Origin: an uncultured Odoribacter sp.
GTDB lineage: Bacteria > Bacteroidota > Bacteroidia > Bacteroidales > Marinifilaceae
Assembly: GCA_910588375.1 (NCBI GenBank)
Contig: CAJUQA010000014.1
Span: 7,820-71,819 of the forward strand
Reading direction: 5' to 3'
DNA: 64,000 bases
Part shown: positions 34,109 through 42,818 of the stretch, one piece after another
How the letters are laid out: every line of letters starts with the position of its first letter
Position numbering within the stretch: the first letter of the stretch is position 1
Translations under genes and position numbers: made by a program
The notes under the pieces: generated by a model
Told to the model about the DNA's origin: nothing
The model's input: the letters and a program-made list of their open reading frames with translations, nothing else
Databases searched by the model: none

Positions 34109-34965
34109 TGGTTAGAATTATCACATACTTTTTAGGGATATTTTTACTCTCTGCTTGTCTATCCAAAAACAGAACTCAGATAACAGAACTAATTAAAACG
34201 TGGGATGGGAAAGAAATTCTTTTTCCTAAGAAAATGAATATGGTACAAGTAGGAGATTCTATCCACAAAACCTTCTCTTTGGAAAATTATAAAATAATTG
34301 TCTATGTAGATACAAACGGATGTTTCACATGCAAATTGCATTTGATGGAATGGGAGGATTTAATTACTGAGTTAGACTCCGTACCCGCCCTTTTTTATTT
34401 TGCCCCAAGAAGTACAGACTATGTAAAAGATATTTTGAAAGAAAATCTGTTTTATTATCCCGTTTGCATTGATGAAAAAGACAGCCTCAACATATTAAAT
34501 AATTTCCCCAAAGACGAACGGTTTCACACGTTTTTATTAGACTGTAATAATCGGATTAAAGCTATCGGAAATCCCATAACCAATCCCAAAATCAAAGAAC
34601 TTTATCTGAAAGTGATTACAGGAGATACGTCGACGAAAAAACAAGTACCCCAAACGACGGTCGAGTATGAAACAACTATATGTGATTTAGGAGAGTTTAC
34701 GCCCAAAGAGAAGCGGGAAGCCGTGTTTTCATTAAAAAATACAGGGGCACAACCGCTACTGGTGGCAGATGTGACAACCTCCTGCGGATGCGCAACACCC
34801 CGGTATGACAAAAAGCCAGTAAAGCCAGGAGAAACCATAAAGATTACTGTGGAAATGAAAATAAAGGAAGAAGGGTATTTCGAAAAGACAATTTCAGTAT
34901 ATTGCAACACGCAAAATACACCGATTCAATTCAAGGTAAAAGGTAGGGTGGTGGATAAGAAATAG
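34105..34965 (+). CDS. Thioredoxin-like/DUF1573 lipoprotein, copy 1
   Basis: A 286-residue lipoprotein (LLSAC, Cys18). A thioredoxin-like domain (about 55-170) has a CxxC at C73-C76 (NGCFTCKLH). A C-terminal DUF1573 Ig-like beta-sandwich (about 185-284) contains TSCGCATPRYDKKPVKPGE with C227 and C229. The two cysteine pairs suggest thiol-disulphide work in the periplasm, and a target could be the four-cysteine NVEALA peptide (inference). The start overlaps the propeller stop by 4 bp. From base 34327 to 34952 the gene is identical to copy 2, although the first 220 bp differ. Confidence 0.85.
   Translation: MMVRIITYFLGIFLLSACLSKNRTQITELIKTWDGKEILFPKKMNMVQVGDSIHKTFSLENYKIIVYVDTNGCFTCKLHLMEWEDLITELDSVPALFYFAPRSTDYVKDILKENLFYYPVCIDEKDSLNILNNFPKDERFHTFLLDCNNRIKAIGNPITNPKIKELYLKVITGDTSTKKQVPQTTVEYETTICDLGEFTPKEKREAVFSLKNTGAQPLLVADVTTSCGCATPRYDKKPVKPGETIKITVEMKIKEEGYFEKTISVYCNTQNTPIQFKVKGRVVDKK
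34327..34952 (+). repeat. 626-bp segment identical to 36270-36895
   Basis: Base-by-base reading shows no difference between this part of the first DUF1573 gene and the same part of the second, at an offset of 1943 bp. Flanking sequence on both sides differs, so recent gene conversion or duplication is indicated. Confidence 0.9.
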
Positions 34966-34985
34966 TAAAAAGGTACTAATCCAAA

Positions 34986-35006
34986 AAATAAATCATTACC
35001 TTGCGA
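34986..35006 (+). promoter_or_regulatory. Conserved intergenic element, copy A
   Basis: The core AATCATTACCTTGCGA lies 17 bp before propeller copy 2. The same 21-bp element is at 39449 and 41668. It contains TACCTTGC, a variant -7 box, so it is probably a promoter carried along by duplication. Confidence 0.55.
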
Positions 35007-35022
35007 CTATCAATTCACTATC

Positions 35023-36051
35023 ATGAAAATAAAATTTGCCTATCTGTTGTTATTGATTTCCGTCTTTGGGGGATGCAACCAGCATTCCGAAACGGAAAAA
35101 TATTATAAAGAGTATGATAAAGTAATTAATGTTCATGATAGATTGCTGCCGATTAAAATAGAGGACATTTTTATTGGAGAAATTATTCAACTAAATTTAT
35201 TAGATAATTATTTGATTATCGGTGATTACCAATCACCCGATAAACTGATTCATTTATTCGATAAAAACAATTTTAAATATATTTGCAGTACTGGCAATAA
35301 AGGAAAAGGACCGGGAGAAATAACAAATTTAGGACATATCGCCCCGGATAAAATTCATCGAAAATTATACGTTTCAGACAATGGACAAGCAAAGCTATTT
35401 TGTTTTGATGTAGACAGCCTTTTAGCCGATCCCCTCTATCTCCCATATGTAAAATTAAACCTATCTAAAAGTGTCGTGCCAATAAATTACATATATGTAA
35501 ATGATACCCTATGTATCGGGTGTTGTTGGGAAATAATCGGGAATAACAATTTTAAACCCTATGTTGGAAAATGGAATATGCTAAGCAATGAAGTAAAACT
35601 AATAAAATATGAACATCCCGATGTAAAAAGAAAAAGGGTTTCCACTGCTGTTTCCCCAAAATTCGGATTATATATCGAAGCTCACGGGTGCTATGACTTA
35701 ATAACTATCGGCTCTCTTTCCGGGGAATTAAGATGTAATATATACGGACCCAATTGGGAAACTCAATTAAGTAAGAAATCATATTATGGCCGATGTAAAT
35801 TTTGTAAAGATAAAATATTTGTAACTTATTTAGCCAAAGACCTATTTACAAAAGAAGCAAATGGGGAAATAAGAGGCAATTATACAACTCAATTTATTAT
35901 TTTTGATTTAGAAGGCAATTATCTTCAAACGTTAGAAACCGATTACAGATTAAAAGATTTTATTTATGATGAAGAAAATAATCGCCTTATTATGGGGATA
36001 GAAGATGCCGACGTGCAGTTTGCTTATTTAAATCTTGACGGGTTATTATGA
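35023..36051 (+). CDS. TolB-like six-bladed beta-propeller lipoprotein, copy 2
   Basis: A 342-residue lipoprotein. The signal peptide MKIKFAYLLLLISVFGGC ends with anchor Cys18. Blade-like units include HLFDKNNFKYICSTGNKGKG and LYVSDNGQAKLFCFDVDSLL. It is clearly related to copy 1 throughout, but differs more in the middle than at either end. The last ~60 bp are nearly identical to copy 1 and carry the same ATGA-type overlap with the next DUF1573 gene. The propeller plus DUF1573 pair therefore exists twice in tandem. Confidence 0.85.
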   Translation: MKIKFAYLLLLISVFGGCNQHSETEKYYKEYDKVINVHDRLLPIKIEDIFIGEIIQLNLLDNYLIIGDYQSPDKLIHLFDKNNFKYICSTGNKGKGPGEITNLGHIAPDKIHRKLYVSDNGQAKLFCFDVDSLLADPLYLPYVKLNLSKSVVPINYIYVNDTLCIGCCWEIIGNNNFKPYVGKWNMLSNEVKLIKYEHPDVKRKRVSTAVSPKFGLYIEAHGCYDLITIGSLSGELRCNIYGPNWETQLSKKSYYGRCKFCKDKIFVTYLAKDLFTKEANGEIRGNYTTQFIIFDLEGNYLQTLETDYRLKDFIYDEENNRLIMGIEDADVQFAYLNLDGLL

Positions 36052-36908
36052 TGGTTAGAATTATCGCATTCTTTTTGAGTTTATTACTACTCTCTACCTG
36101 CCAGCACAAGGACAAATACAGGATAACAGAATTGATTAAGGCATGGGACGGGAAAGAGATTCTTTTTCCCAAGGAAATGAATATGGTACAAGTAGGAGAT
36201 TCTGTCTACACAACCTTGTCCTTAGAAAATTATAAAATAATTGTCTATGTAGATACAAACGGCTGTTTTACATGCAAATTGCATTTGATGGAATGGGAGG
36301 ATTTAATTACTGAGTTAGACTCCGTACCCGCCCTTTTTTATTTTGCCCCAAGAAGTACAGACTATGTAAAAGATATTTTGAAAGAAAATCTGTTTTATTA
36401 TCCCGTTTGCATTGATGAAAAAGACAGCCTCAACATATTAAATAATTTCCCCAAAGACGAACGGTTTCACACGTTTTTATTAGACTGTAATAATCGGATT
36501 AAAGCTATCGGAAATCCCATAACCAATCCCAAAATCAAAGAACTTTATCTGAAAGTGATTACAGGAGATACGTCGACGAAAAAACAAGTACCCCAAACGA
36601 CGGTCGAGTATGAAACAACTATATGTGATTTAGGAGAGTTTACGCCCAAAGAGAAGCGGGAAGCCGTGTTTTCATTAAAAAATACAGGGGCACAACCGCT
36701 ACTGGTGGCAGATGTGACAACCTCCTGCGGATGCGCAACACCCCGGTATGACAAAAAGCCAGTAAAGCCAGGAGAAACCATAAAGATTACTGTGGAAATG
36801 AAAATAAAGGAAGAAGGGTATTTCGAAAAGACAATTTCAGTATATTGCAACACGCAAAATACACCGATTCAATTCAAGGTAAAAGGTAGGGTGGTAGACA
36901 AGAATTAA
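36048..36908 (+). CDS. Thioredoxin-like/DUF1573 lipoprotein, copy 2
   Basis: A 286-residue lipoprotein (LLSTC, Cys18) with the same domains as copy 1: CxxC in NGCFTCK and a C-terminal DUF1573 with SCGC. Residues from about 75 to the end match copy 1 exactly except the final residue or two. The signal region and first 70 residues differ at several sites. The start overlaps the propeller copy 2 stop, which points to coupled translation and perhaps a 1:1 complex. Confidence 0.85.
   Translation: MMVRIIAFFLSLLLLSTCQHKDKYRITELIKAWDGKEILFPKEMNMVQVGDSVYTTLSLENYKIIVYVDTNGCFTCKLHLMEWEDLITELDSVPALFYFAPRSTDYVKDILKENLFYYPVCIDEKDSLNILNNFPKDERFHTFLLDCNNRIKAIGNPITNPKIKELYLKVITGDTSTKKQVPQTTVEYETTICDLGEFTPKEKREAVFSLKNTGAQPLLVADVTTSCGCATPRYDKKPVKPGETIKITVEMKIKEEGYFEKTISVYCNTQNTPIQFKVKGRVVDKN
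36270..36895 (+). repeat. 626-bp segment identical to 34327-34952
   Basis: Second arm of the perfect direct repeat inside the DUF1573 gene pair. The arms are 1943 bp apart, long enough for homologous recombination that would delete or duplicate one propeller-DUF1573 unit. Confidence 0.9.
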
Positions 36909-36991
36909 AATTTTAAATGTAAATCATATAAATGAAAAAGAGAGGCATCATAGAGGGGGATAATCCTGTAATCCGATATCTATACCTTTTT

Positions 36992-38158
36992 ATGAAAAAT
37001 ATCGTATTCATTTTCTGTCTGTGTTTCTATGCTTGTCATTCAACACATATTCCCGAAGCCAAAAATAAAGTGGATTATAAACATCTGCCTCATTTTTCCT
37101 CACAAAAATTACTTCCGCAAAAATTCATTTTAGATTCCATAGTGATAGCCTTGCCGGAAGAAGACATTCTGTCTTCCATGAACGGCCAGTTCTTTTGCAA
37201 CCACGATACGATTTATTTTGCAGACAAACAATTGGCATCATTACTACTGTTTTCCCCCGAAGGGGAATTTATCGGCTATCGCCTGCGCCGAGGCAATGGT
37301 CCCAATGAAATCAAAGGATTGTTTTCTATTGTACCCACACCTGAAAAACAATACATCATTTTAGACGAAAGCTGGCGCATTTATACATTCAACAACAGCT
37401 GGGAAAAAATCAACCAATTCAATATAGACTGGAGTTCCAAACGCACCTCCGTTGAAAAATATTCGCAAATAGACCCCAACTACCACGACATCTATGAAAT
37501 ACAATATTCAAACAACTGTCTCCGTCCTTTTTCGGAAAAATATCTTGTCGTTCCTATTGTTACGGAGCATATAAAGTATAATGCTTATGAGAAGGCTTCC
37601 CATTTTTACGGAAATGCCTATACGTTGGGGTTGCTTGACCTTTCTTCCGGCAAGATAAGCAGCATGCTGTGCCAGCATTCCCCGATTTATCAACGCTATA
37701 AATATATTCCTAATTTTCAGAACATATTGTATGACGTTTACCAAGACACGCTGGTGTTTTCATTTGAAGCCGACCCGCTTATTTACAAAATGAATCTTCT
37801 GGATGGCAAAGCTTTTTCATTCGGCATGCCCGGTAAGGATATGAATACCAATTACCGAGAAACGAATAATTTTGAGGATGCGGACAAGAATTACCACAGA
37901 GACAGAAAGAAGTACGGTTATTATCAAGCGTTGAAGTATATCCCGCAAACGGGGATATTGTTCCGGAGTTATTCAAAGGGCGGTAAGGCGGGAGGAAATT
38001 CCCTGCAGGTGTACCGAGGCAATACGCTTGTCGGAGAGTACGGGAATTTGCCTGACAGGTTTCAAGTATACGGCTATATGGATTCGTGGTATTATGCCTG
38101 TGCCGCTCCCGATTTCGAGAATGAAAACCTTATTATTTACAAGTTTAAATTTGAATAA
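36992..38158 (+). CDS. Six-bladed propeller-type lipoprotein, divergent
   Basis: A 388-residue protein from ATG 36992, which gives a proper lipoprotein signal (MKNIVFIFCLCFYAC, Cys15). An ATG at 36932 would add 20 hydrophilic residues and is rejected. The body has propeller-like strands (YFADKQLASLLLFSPEGEF, RRGNGPNEIKGLFSIVPT, YIILDESWRIYTFNN). The GNGPNEI turn matches the KGPGEI turn of the neighbouring propellers, so it is a distant member of the same group. GC content is a little higher than in copies 1 and 2. Two bases separate it from the next gene. Confidence 0.7.
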   Translation: MKNIVFIFCLCFYACHSTHIPEAKNKVDYKHLPHFSSQKLLPQKFILDSIVIALPEEDILSSMNGQFFCNHDTIYFADKQLASLLLFSPEGEFIGYRLRRGNGPNEIKGLFSIVPTPEKQYIILDESWRIYTFNNSWEKINQFNIDWSSKRTSVEKYSQIDPNYHDIYEIQYSNNCLRPFSEKYLVVPIVTEHIKYNAYEKASHFYGNAYTLGLLDLSSGKISSMLCQHSPIYQRYKYIPNFQNILYDVYQDTLVFSFEADPLIYKMNLLDGKAFSFGMPGKDMNTNYRETNNFEDADKNYHRDRKKYGYYQALKYIPQTGILFRSYSKGGKAGGNSLQVYRGNTLVGEYGNLPDRFQVYGYMDSWYYACAAPDFENENLIIYKFKFE

Positions 38159-38160
38159 AT

Positions 38161-39366
38161 ATGCTACGCCGGACACTGTTATTGATTTGTTGTACTTTCA
38201 GCCTTTTTTCTCTTGCCGCGCAGGAAAAAATTCACGAATTGGAGGAAGTGACCATCTCCGACCGTTCTTTGGCCCAAATTATTAAAAAAGTTTATTCCCA
38301 ATTGAACAGGAAAATAAAAGCACAATCTTATCCATACCCCAATTTCTACGGGAATGCCCGATATGAAAAGATTGTGGAAAGCAAAGGTAAGGCCATACAA
38401 TTCGACCGAGATTACGGACTTTTTCTGACAACCGGCAATGTGAAACATGCCGAATGGGATATTCAATACGCCTTTAACTTCTACCCTGTATATTCCGCTT
38501 ACAGCTTCCGTTTATCAAACAGCGGGAAAGACACTCTCAAATTCCATTATCTTACCGGAGGAGCCAACTACAATAAGAATTTTAATTCCAATTCCCGAAA
38601 AATATTCACAGCCATGCGGGCATTAACCCTTTACGGACCACTTTTCACTTCTCCCAGCTATTATACGTACAAATTAATTGACAACAGCAATAATACATAT
38701 ACCATTGCATTCTCCCCGAAAAAGAAATATTACCTAAAAAAAATTCGGACGTTAGCTTATGGAACTTTACAAATAGACAAACAAGACCTCCATCTAAAAA
38801 GCATGCAATTAGAAGACTTCACCTACCATCATCACTCGCTCGTACGTAAATTCAATAATCATGCCCAGTCTCCTTTCAGTTCCCGAATGAACGTCCGGTT
38901 CTCCTATGAGGGAGAAAACTGCTATATTCATACCTGTTATCTGGAAACTCATTGGGAATATCCGAAAAATGAGTTATATAAAGCAATAGAGGTTGCTTCC
39001 CGACCTTACCCCGACCGCAATAAAATCGTTGAAAAAGAAGCATGGCAAGTCGAAAATATCGATTCTTTTCCTCATGAATCAGATGAAATTTTCCGTAAAT
39101 CAACAATCGTCGTTTATGGAAGCTATGCAGAAGAAGTATTCAAAACTCCTTCTTTATTGACGGCTGCCCCCCAAGCCATCCAAGATTTAAATCAATACAT
39201 GGATATTGAAAAACAATACCGGTTATTTAACTATCCGGGGATATGGAATGACCATACATTCGATGAAAGAGTTCCTTATCAAGCACATTTGCAACGAGTT
39301 CCTTTTACACGAATTTTAATTCAAAAACTTTTTAAAGAACCTATACAAAACCATGAAATATATTAA
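38161..39366 (+). CDS. Exported 401-residue protein resembling carboxypeptidase-regulatory-type Bacteroidota proteins without the N-domain
   Basis: The signal peptide is cut near SLAA-QEK (residue 20). The segment IHELEEVTISDRSLAQIIKK followed by YPNFYGNARYEK resembles the region after the CarboxypepD_reg-like domain of many ~400-residue Bacteroidota envelope proteins, where a PxxLKGFYRE-like motif is usual. The CarboxypepD_reg domain itself is absent. The rest is rich in aromatic residues and beta-strand patterns, as in periplasmic or outer-membrane associated proteins. It follows the propeller gene by 2 bp and is the last gene before the second copy of the conserved intergenic element. Function is unknown. 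Confidence 0.65.
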   Translation: MLRRTLLLICCTFSLFSLAAQEKIHELEEVTISDRSLAQIIKKVYSQLNRKIKAQSYPYPNFYGNARYEKIVESKGKAIQFDRDYGLFLTTGNVKHAEWDIQYAFNFYPVYSAYSFRLSNSGKDTLKFHYLTGGANYNKNFNSNSRKIFTAMRALTLYGPLFTSPSYYTYKLIDNSNNTYTIAFSPKKKYYLKKIRTLAYGTLQIDKQDLHLKSMQLEDFTYHHHSLVRKFNNHAQSPFSSRMNVRFSYEGENCYIHTCYLETHWEYPKNELYKAIEVASRPYPDRNKIVEKEAWQVENIDSFPHESDEIFRKSTIVVYGSYAEEVFKTPSLLTAAPQAIQDLNQYMDIEKQYRLFNYPGIWNDHTFDERVPYQAHLQRVPFTRILIQKLFKEPIQNHEIY

Positions 39367-39448
39367 TTATTTAAGGTGATCGAAGAACACTGGGAAAAGA
39401 AATTATCCGCTCTCTATAAAAAATAGTAGTTGGTAGTCAAATCCCTCA

Positions 39449-39469
39449 AAATAAATCATTACCTTGCGA
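39449..39469 (+). promoter_or_regulatory. Conserved intergenic element, copy B
   Basis: Identical 21-bp element (core AATCATTACCTTGCGA), 18 bp ahead of propeller copy 3. Similarity to copies A and C extends upstream through an AATAGTA...AATCC stretch. Confidence 0.55.
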
Positions 39470-39486
39470 GTACCCAAATCATTATC

Positions 39487-40515
39487 ATGAATATAAAATT
39501 CGCCTATCTGTTGTTATTAATTTCCGTATTTGGAGGATGTAGCCAGCATTCCGAAACGGAAAAATATTACAATGAATACAACAAAGTGATTAATATTCGC
39601 GACAGGTTGCAAGCGATTGAGATAAAGGATGCTTTTATAGGTGATTTTGCACAATTATACTTAATGGACAATTATTTAATCATAGGGGATCACCTGTCGC
39701 CAGATAAACAAATTCATCTGTTCGATAAAAACAGTTTCAAATACATTCTTAGCACAGGTTATAAGGGGAAAGGTCCCCATGAAATAACTCGTTTAGGATA
39801 TATTGCCACTGATGAAGTCCATCGAAAATTTTATGTTTCCGATCATGGGAAATTAAAAATATTCAGCTATGATTTGGACAGTCTTTTGGCTGATCCATTA
39901 TATCTTCCAAGTATAAAAATCTGTATGAATAATAGCCGGTTACCCAATCGATATAAATATGTAAATGACACATTATGTATCGGAAGTATTATAGAGCCTA
40001 TCGGAAATAACGACTTCAAGCCATTTGTGGGGAAATGGAATATGCAGACCAATGAAACAAAGTTGATGAAATACGAACATCCCGATGTTAAGAAAAAACG
40101 GATATTTACCAATGTTTCGCCGGAATTAGATTTGTATGTAGAAGCGCATATACGTCATGACTTAATAACTGTCGGAACCTTGGATGGTGAGTTAAAATAC
40201 AATATATACGGACCTCATTGGGAAACGAAATTAAGTAAAAACGATTACTACGGCCCTATTATTTTCTGTAAAGATAAAATTATTGCGACCTATCTGGCTG
40301 AATATGGATTTGTTAAAGAAGACAATGGGAGAATTAGAGGTAAATCGCCAAGTAAATTTGTTATTTTTAATTTGGAGGGGGACTATCTTCAAACATGGGA
40401 AACAGGATATGAAATAACAAATTTTGTTTATGATGAAGAGAACAATCGCCTTATTATAGGCTTGGAAGATGCAGACGTGCAATTTGTTTGTTTAAATCTG
40501 GAGGGATTGTTATGA
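39487..40515 (+). CDS. TolB-like six-bladed beta-propeller lipoprotein, copy 3
   Basis: A 342-residue lipoprotein from ATG 39487 (MNIKFAYLLLLISVFGGC, Cys18). The earlier ATG at 39430 lies upstream of the conserved promoter-like element and is rejected. Blade units match copy 1 almost word for word in places (HLFDKNSFKYILSTGYKGKG, YVSDHGKLKIFSYDLDSLL). The N-terminal part and signal are closer to copy 2, so this copy is a mosaic. Its TGA overlaps the ATG of copy 4 (ATGA). Confidence 0.85.
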   Translation: MNIKFAYLLLLISVFGGCSQHSETEKYYNEYNKVINIRDRLQAIEIKDAFIGDFAQLYLMDNYLIIGDHLSPDKQIHLFDKNSFKYILSTGYKGKGPHEITRLGYIATDEVHRKFYVSDHGKLKIFSYDLDSLLADPLYLPSIKICMNNSRLPNRYKYVNDTLCIGSIIEPIGNNDFKPFVGKWNMQTNETKLMKYEHPDVKKKRIFTNVSPELDLYVEAHIRHDLITVGTLDGELKYNIYGPHWETKLSKNDYYGPIIFCKDKIIATYLAEYGFVKEDNGRIRGKSPSKFVIFNLEGDYLQTWETGYEITNFVYDEENNRLIIGLEDADVQFVCLNLEGLL

Positions 40516-41522
40516 TAAAAAAGATATTATTTTCCTTATTAGTATTACAAACAGTATTGGGGTGCTCGTCCAATACTACAACAGAAAAACATTTATCCCA
40601 TCGAAATAATATCGTGAATGTTCATGACAAGGTTATTCCAATACATATAGATGAACCGTATATCAGTTCAAACTGCAAACCTTACGTAATGGACAAATAT
40701 TTATTTATCGTAGACTTTCAATGTTTAGATAGATTCATCCATATTTTTGACAAAAATACCTTTCAATACCTTTCCAGTATTGCCCCCAAAGGACGTGGAC
40801 CATACGAGTTTATAAACATCGGGGATATTTGCCCCGATGAGAAAAACCGTAAATTTTATGTGTTCGACTTCGGAAAATACAAATTACACAGCTATGATTT
40901 AGACAGTGTCATCCGCGATCCTTCCTATCGGTTTCATGATAAAGCCAACTTCAAAGAACCTTTATATCCTCACAGATGTTGCTACGTCAACGATACTCTC
41001 AACCTGGTTGCCATTTCGGATGTCGAAAATAACTACAGAAACGTAAATGAGATCGCAGGACTTTGGAATATGCGCACGGGAGAATTGCATATCGGTTATG
41101 AAAATCCGTACGTAAAGAAAAAACGCTTTCAATTCACAGGCTCGGCAGAGGAAGGCGTCTATGTCAAATGTTATTCCCGCTATGACCTTATGACAATATG
41201 TAACTTAGACGGAACACTGAAATGCAATGTTTATGGTCCAGAATGGAGCAAGGAAATAACCAATACCTGTCACTACAACATGGACGTTCATATTTGCAAG
41301 GATAAAATACTCGCTCTCTATTCCGGAGCAGATCATCGTTCCAAAGAGCATTATCCTTCAAAAATCCATATTTTTGACACAGCAGGAAATTACATAAAAA
41401 CATTGGAAACCGGATTTCACATTCTATATTTTTGGTATGACAAGGAAAAACACCGGATTATTTTCTGCACCTATTATGACGAAATGCTATTCGGATACCT
41501 GAATTTGGAAGGAATTATATAA
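40512..41522 (+). CDS. TolB-like six-bladed beta-propeller lipoprotein, copy 4 (divergent)
   Basis: A 336-residue lipoprotein (MIKKILFSLLVLQTVLGC, Cys18). It keeps the family turns (IAPKGRGPYEFINIGDI, FYVFDFGKYKLHSYDLDS) but is the most diverged of the five. Its C-terminal third (about 205-336; YSRYDLMTICNLDGTLKCNV, HICKDKILALYSGADHRS) is shared with copy 5 and not with copies 1-3. It starts inside the stop of copy 3, so the two are translationally coupled. No DUF1573 gene follows. A decayed end of one does. Confidence 0.83.
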   Translation: MIKKILFSLLVLQTVLGCSSNTTTEKHLSHRNNIVNVHDKVIPIHIDEPYISSNCKPYVMDKYLFIVDFQCLDRFIHIFDKNTFQYLSSIAPKGRGPYEFINIGDICPDEKNRKFYVFDFGKYKLHSYDLDSVIRDPSYRFHDKANFKEPLYPHRCCYVNDTLNLVAISDVENNYRNVNEIAGLWNMRTGELHIGYENPYVKKKRFQFTGSAEEGVYVKCYSRYDLMTICNLDGTLKCNVYGPEWSKEITNTCHYNMDVHICKDKILALYSGADHRSKEHYPSKIHIFDTAGNYIKTLETGFHILYFWYDKEKHRIIFCTYYDEMLFGYLNLEGII

Positions 41523-41533
41523 ATCTTAAAATC

Positions 41534-41649
41534 ATGCCTAAAATTATTATATACCTCTCTATCTTTTATTTGCGTTTTCAATATATTGCAACACGCACAA
41601 TGCACCGATTCAATTCAAGATAAAAGGTAGCGTGGTGGATAAGAAATAG
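41534..41649 (+). pseudogene. Deletion scar: start of one lipoprotein gene joined to the last codons of a third DUF1573 gene
   Basis: Bases 41576-41649 match 34892-34963 closely (TATTGCAACACGCA, ACCGATTCAATTCAAG, GTGGTGGATAAGAAATAG), that is, the end of the DUF1573 genes including their TAG, and similarity continues into the intergenic element. In the old frame this still reads QFKIKGSVVDKK-stop. Upstream, ATG 41534 and the run ATCTTTTATTTGCGTT resemble the start of the lipoprotein gene at 43839. The joined frame stops after 29 codons, so no protein of either family is made. Confidence 0.75.
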
Positions 41650-41667
41650 TAAAAGTACGAATCCCCC

Positions 41668-41688
41668 AAATAAATCATTACCTTGCGA
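41668..41688 (+). promoter_or_regulatory. Conserved intergenic element, copy C
   Basis: Identical 21-bp element (core AATCATTACCTTGCGA), 19 bp ahead of the lipoprotein gene at 41707. It follows the DUF1573 remnant just as copy A follows the intact DUF1573 gene. Confidence 0.55.
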
Positions 41689-41706
41689 TTACGAAAATAT
41701 CCAACT

Positions 41707-42807
41707 ATGAAATACATAAATTACTATCTTTTAATTGTGGCCTGTTTTTGGACAAGCTGTAAAACAAATTATAAAGAAAACAATACAAGTATCCCATTTA
41801 ACGCTCTGCAAGAATATAGACTGGAAGATAGCAAGTTCGATATTTTAACTCCTGTTAAATATATCGTACTACATTCGGGTACCGAGAATATGGAAATTGC
41901 CTATACCGATAAAATCGAGACGTTTGATAATAAAATTTATATTGCAGATAAAACGTCTTCCAAATTAGTTGTATTCGATACAACAGGAAAAGCCATTGGA
42001 TGTGTGGGACATAAAGGACATGGTCCGGGCGAATATATCAATATTACTGATTTTTCTATTGACAAGGAGGGTAATATCTATATATTGGATTATAATACTT
42101 CTTCCCTGTTAAGATACAACAAAGAGAATGATTTTATCGGCTCTCGAAAATTGCCTTTTAATGCTGAAACATTTCAATGTATCTCCGATAATAAGTTTGC
42201 TTTCAGTTTAACTGCCAATAATTCCGGGAAATATCCGGCTGATCATATTATTATTACAAACAATGATTTAGAGAAAGAAAAAACCATTGCAAGATACGAG
42301 AATAGTACAGATGATAATTTTCATTTATCCAGTTTCGGATTTACCAAAACAAAAAACGGAATATTTTACCACAAGCCGATTGACGACCACGTCTATTTGC
42401 TTGATGATTCCGGCAACCTTAAAAATGTATTTCTCTTTGACTTTGGAAATAAACTTGTCCCCGATTCTTATAGGACGAATATTGAAGATAAATTAGAGGC
42501 TTTTACGAACTATACTACATTGACGTTCTTTACTCTCATTTATGATAATTATATTTACGGGTCGTTATTTGACGAAGGACATTACAAACAATTTGTTTTG
42601 GATAGAAATACCCATAAAATCTATAAAAAAACAGATGAAAGTATTGATAGGTACGGACATTGGTTCGGCACCTGCGGAAGTTATCTTGTCAGTGTCTTTC
42701 CTCCTATTTTTGAGAAAAACAATTATCCATCGGATTTTCCCAATGATTTGAAAAAAGCATTGGCAGAAGAGAAAATTGTGCTGTGTTTTTATTCCATTAA
42801 ACCATAA
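41707..42807 (+). CDS. Six-bladed beta-propeller lipoprotein (DUF5128-like), copy 1
   Basis: A 366-residue lipoprotein from ATG 41707 (MKYINYYLLIVACFWTSC, Cys18). The upstream ATG at 41683 lies inside the promoter-like element and is rejected. The blade pattern IYIADKTSSKLVVFDTTGKA, GHKGHGPGEYINITDFSID, IYILDYNTSSLLRYN is typical of the Bacteroidota '6-bladed beta-propeller' family (NHL-like). It differs from the TolB-like group next door. It ends 11 bp before propeller copy 5. Related to the gene at 43839. Ligand unknown. Confidence 0.85.
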   Translation: MKYINYYLLIVACFWTSCKTNYKENNTSIPFNALQEYRLEDSKFDILTPVKYIVLHSGTENMEIAYTDKIETFDNKIYIADKTSSKLVVFDTTGKAIGCVGHKGHGPGEYINITDFSIDKEGNIYILDYNTSSLLRYNKENDFIGSRKLPFNAETFQCISDNKFAFSLTANNSGKYPADHIIITNNDLEKEKTIARYENSTDDNFHLSSFGFTKTKNGIFYHKPIDDHVYLLDDSGNLKNVFLFDFGNKLVPDSYRTNIEDKLEAFTNYTTLTFFTLIYDNYIYGSLFDEGHYKQFVLDRNTHKIYKKTDESIDRYGHWFGTCGSYLVSVFPPIFEKNNYPSDFPNDLKKALAEEKIVLCFYSIKP

Positions 42808-42818
42808 TACACCCTATC

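Noticed and set aside
34602..34910. Minus-strand 102-codon frame, present again at 36545-36853
   Set aside because: Its duplication only reflects the repeated DUF1573 gene on the + strand; it has no ribosome site or family features.
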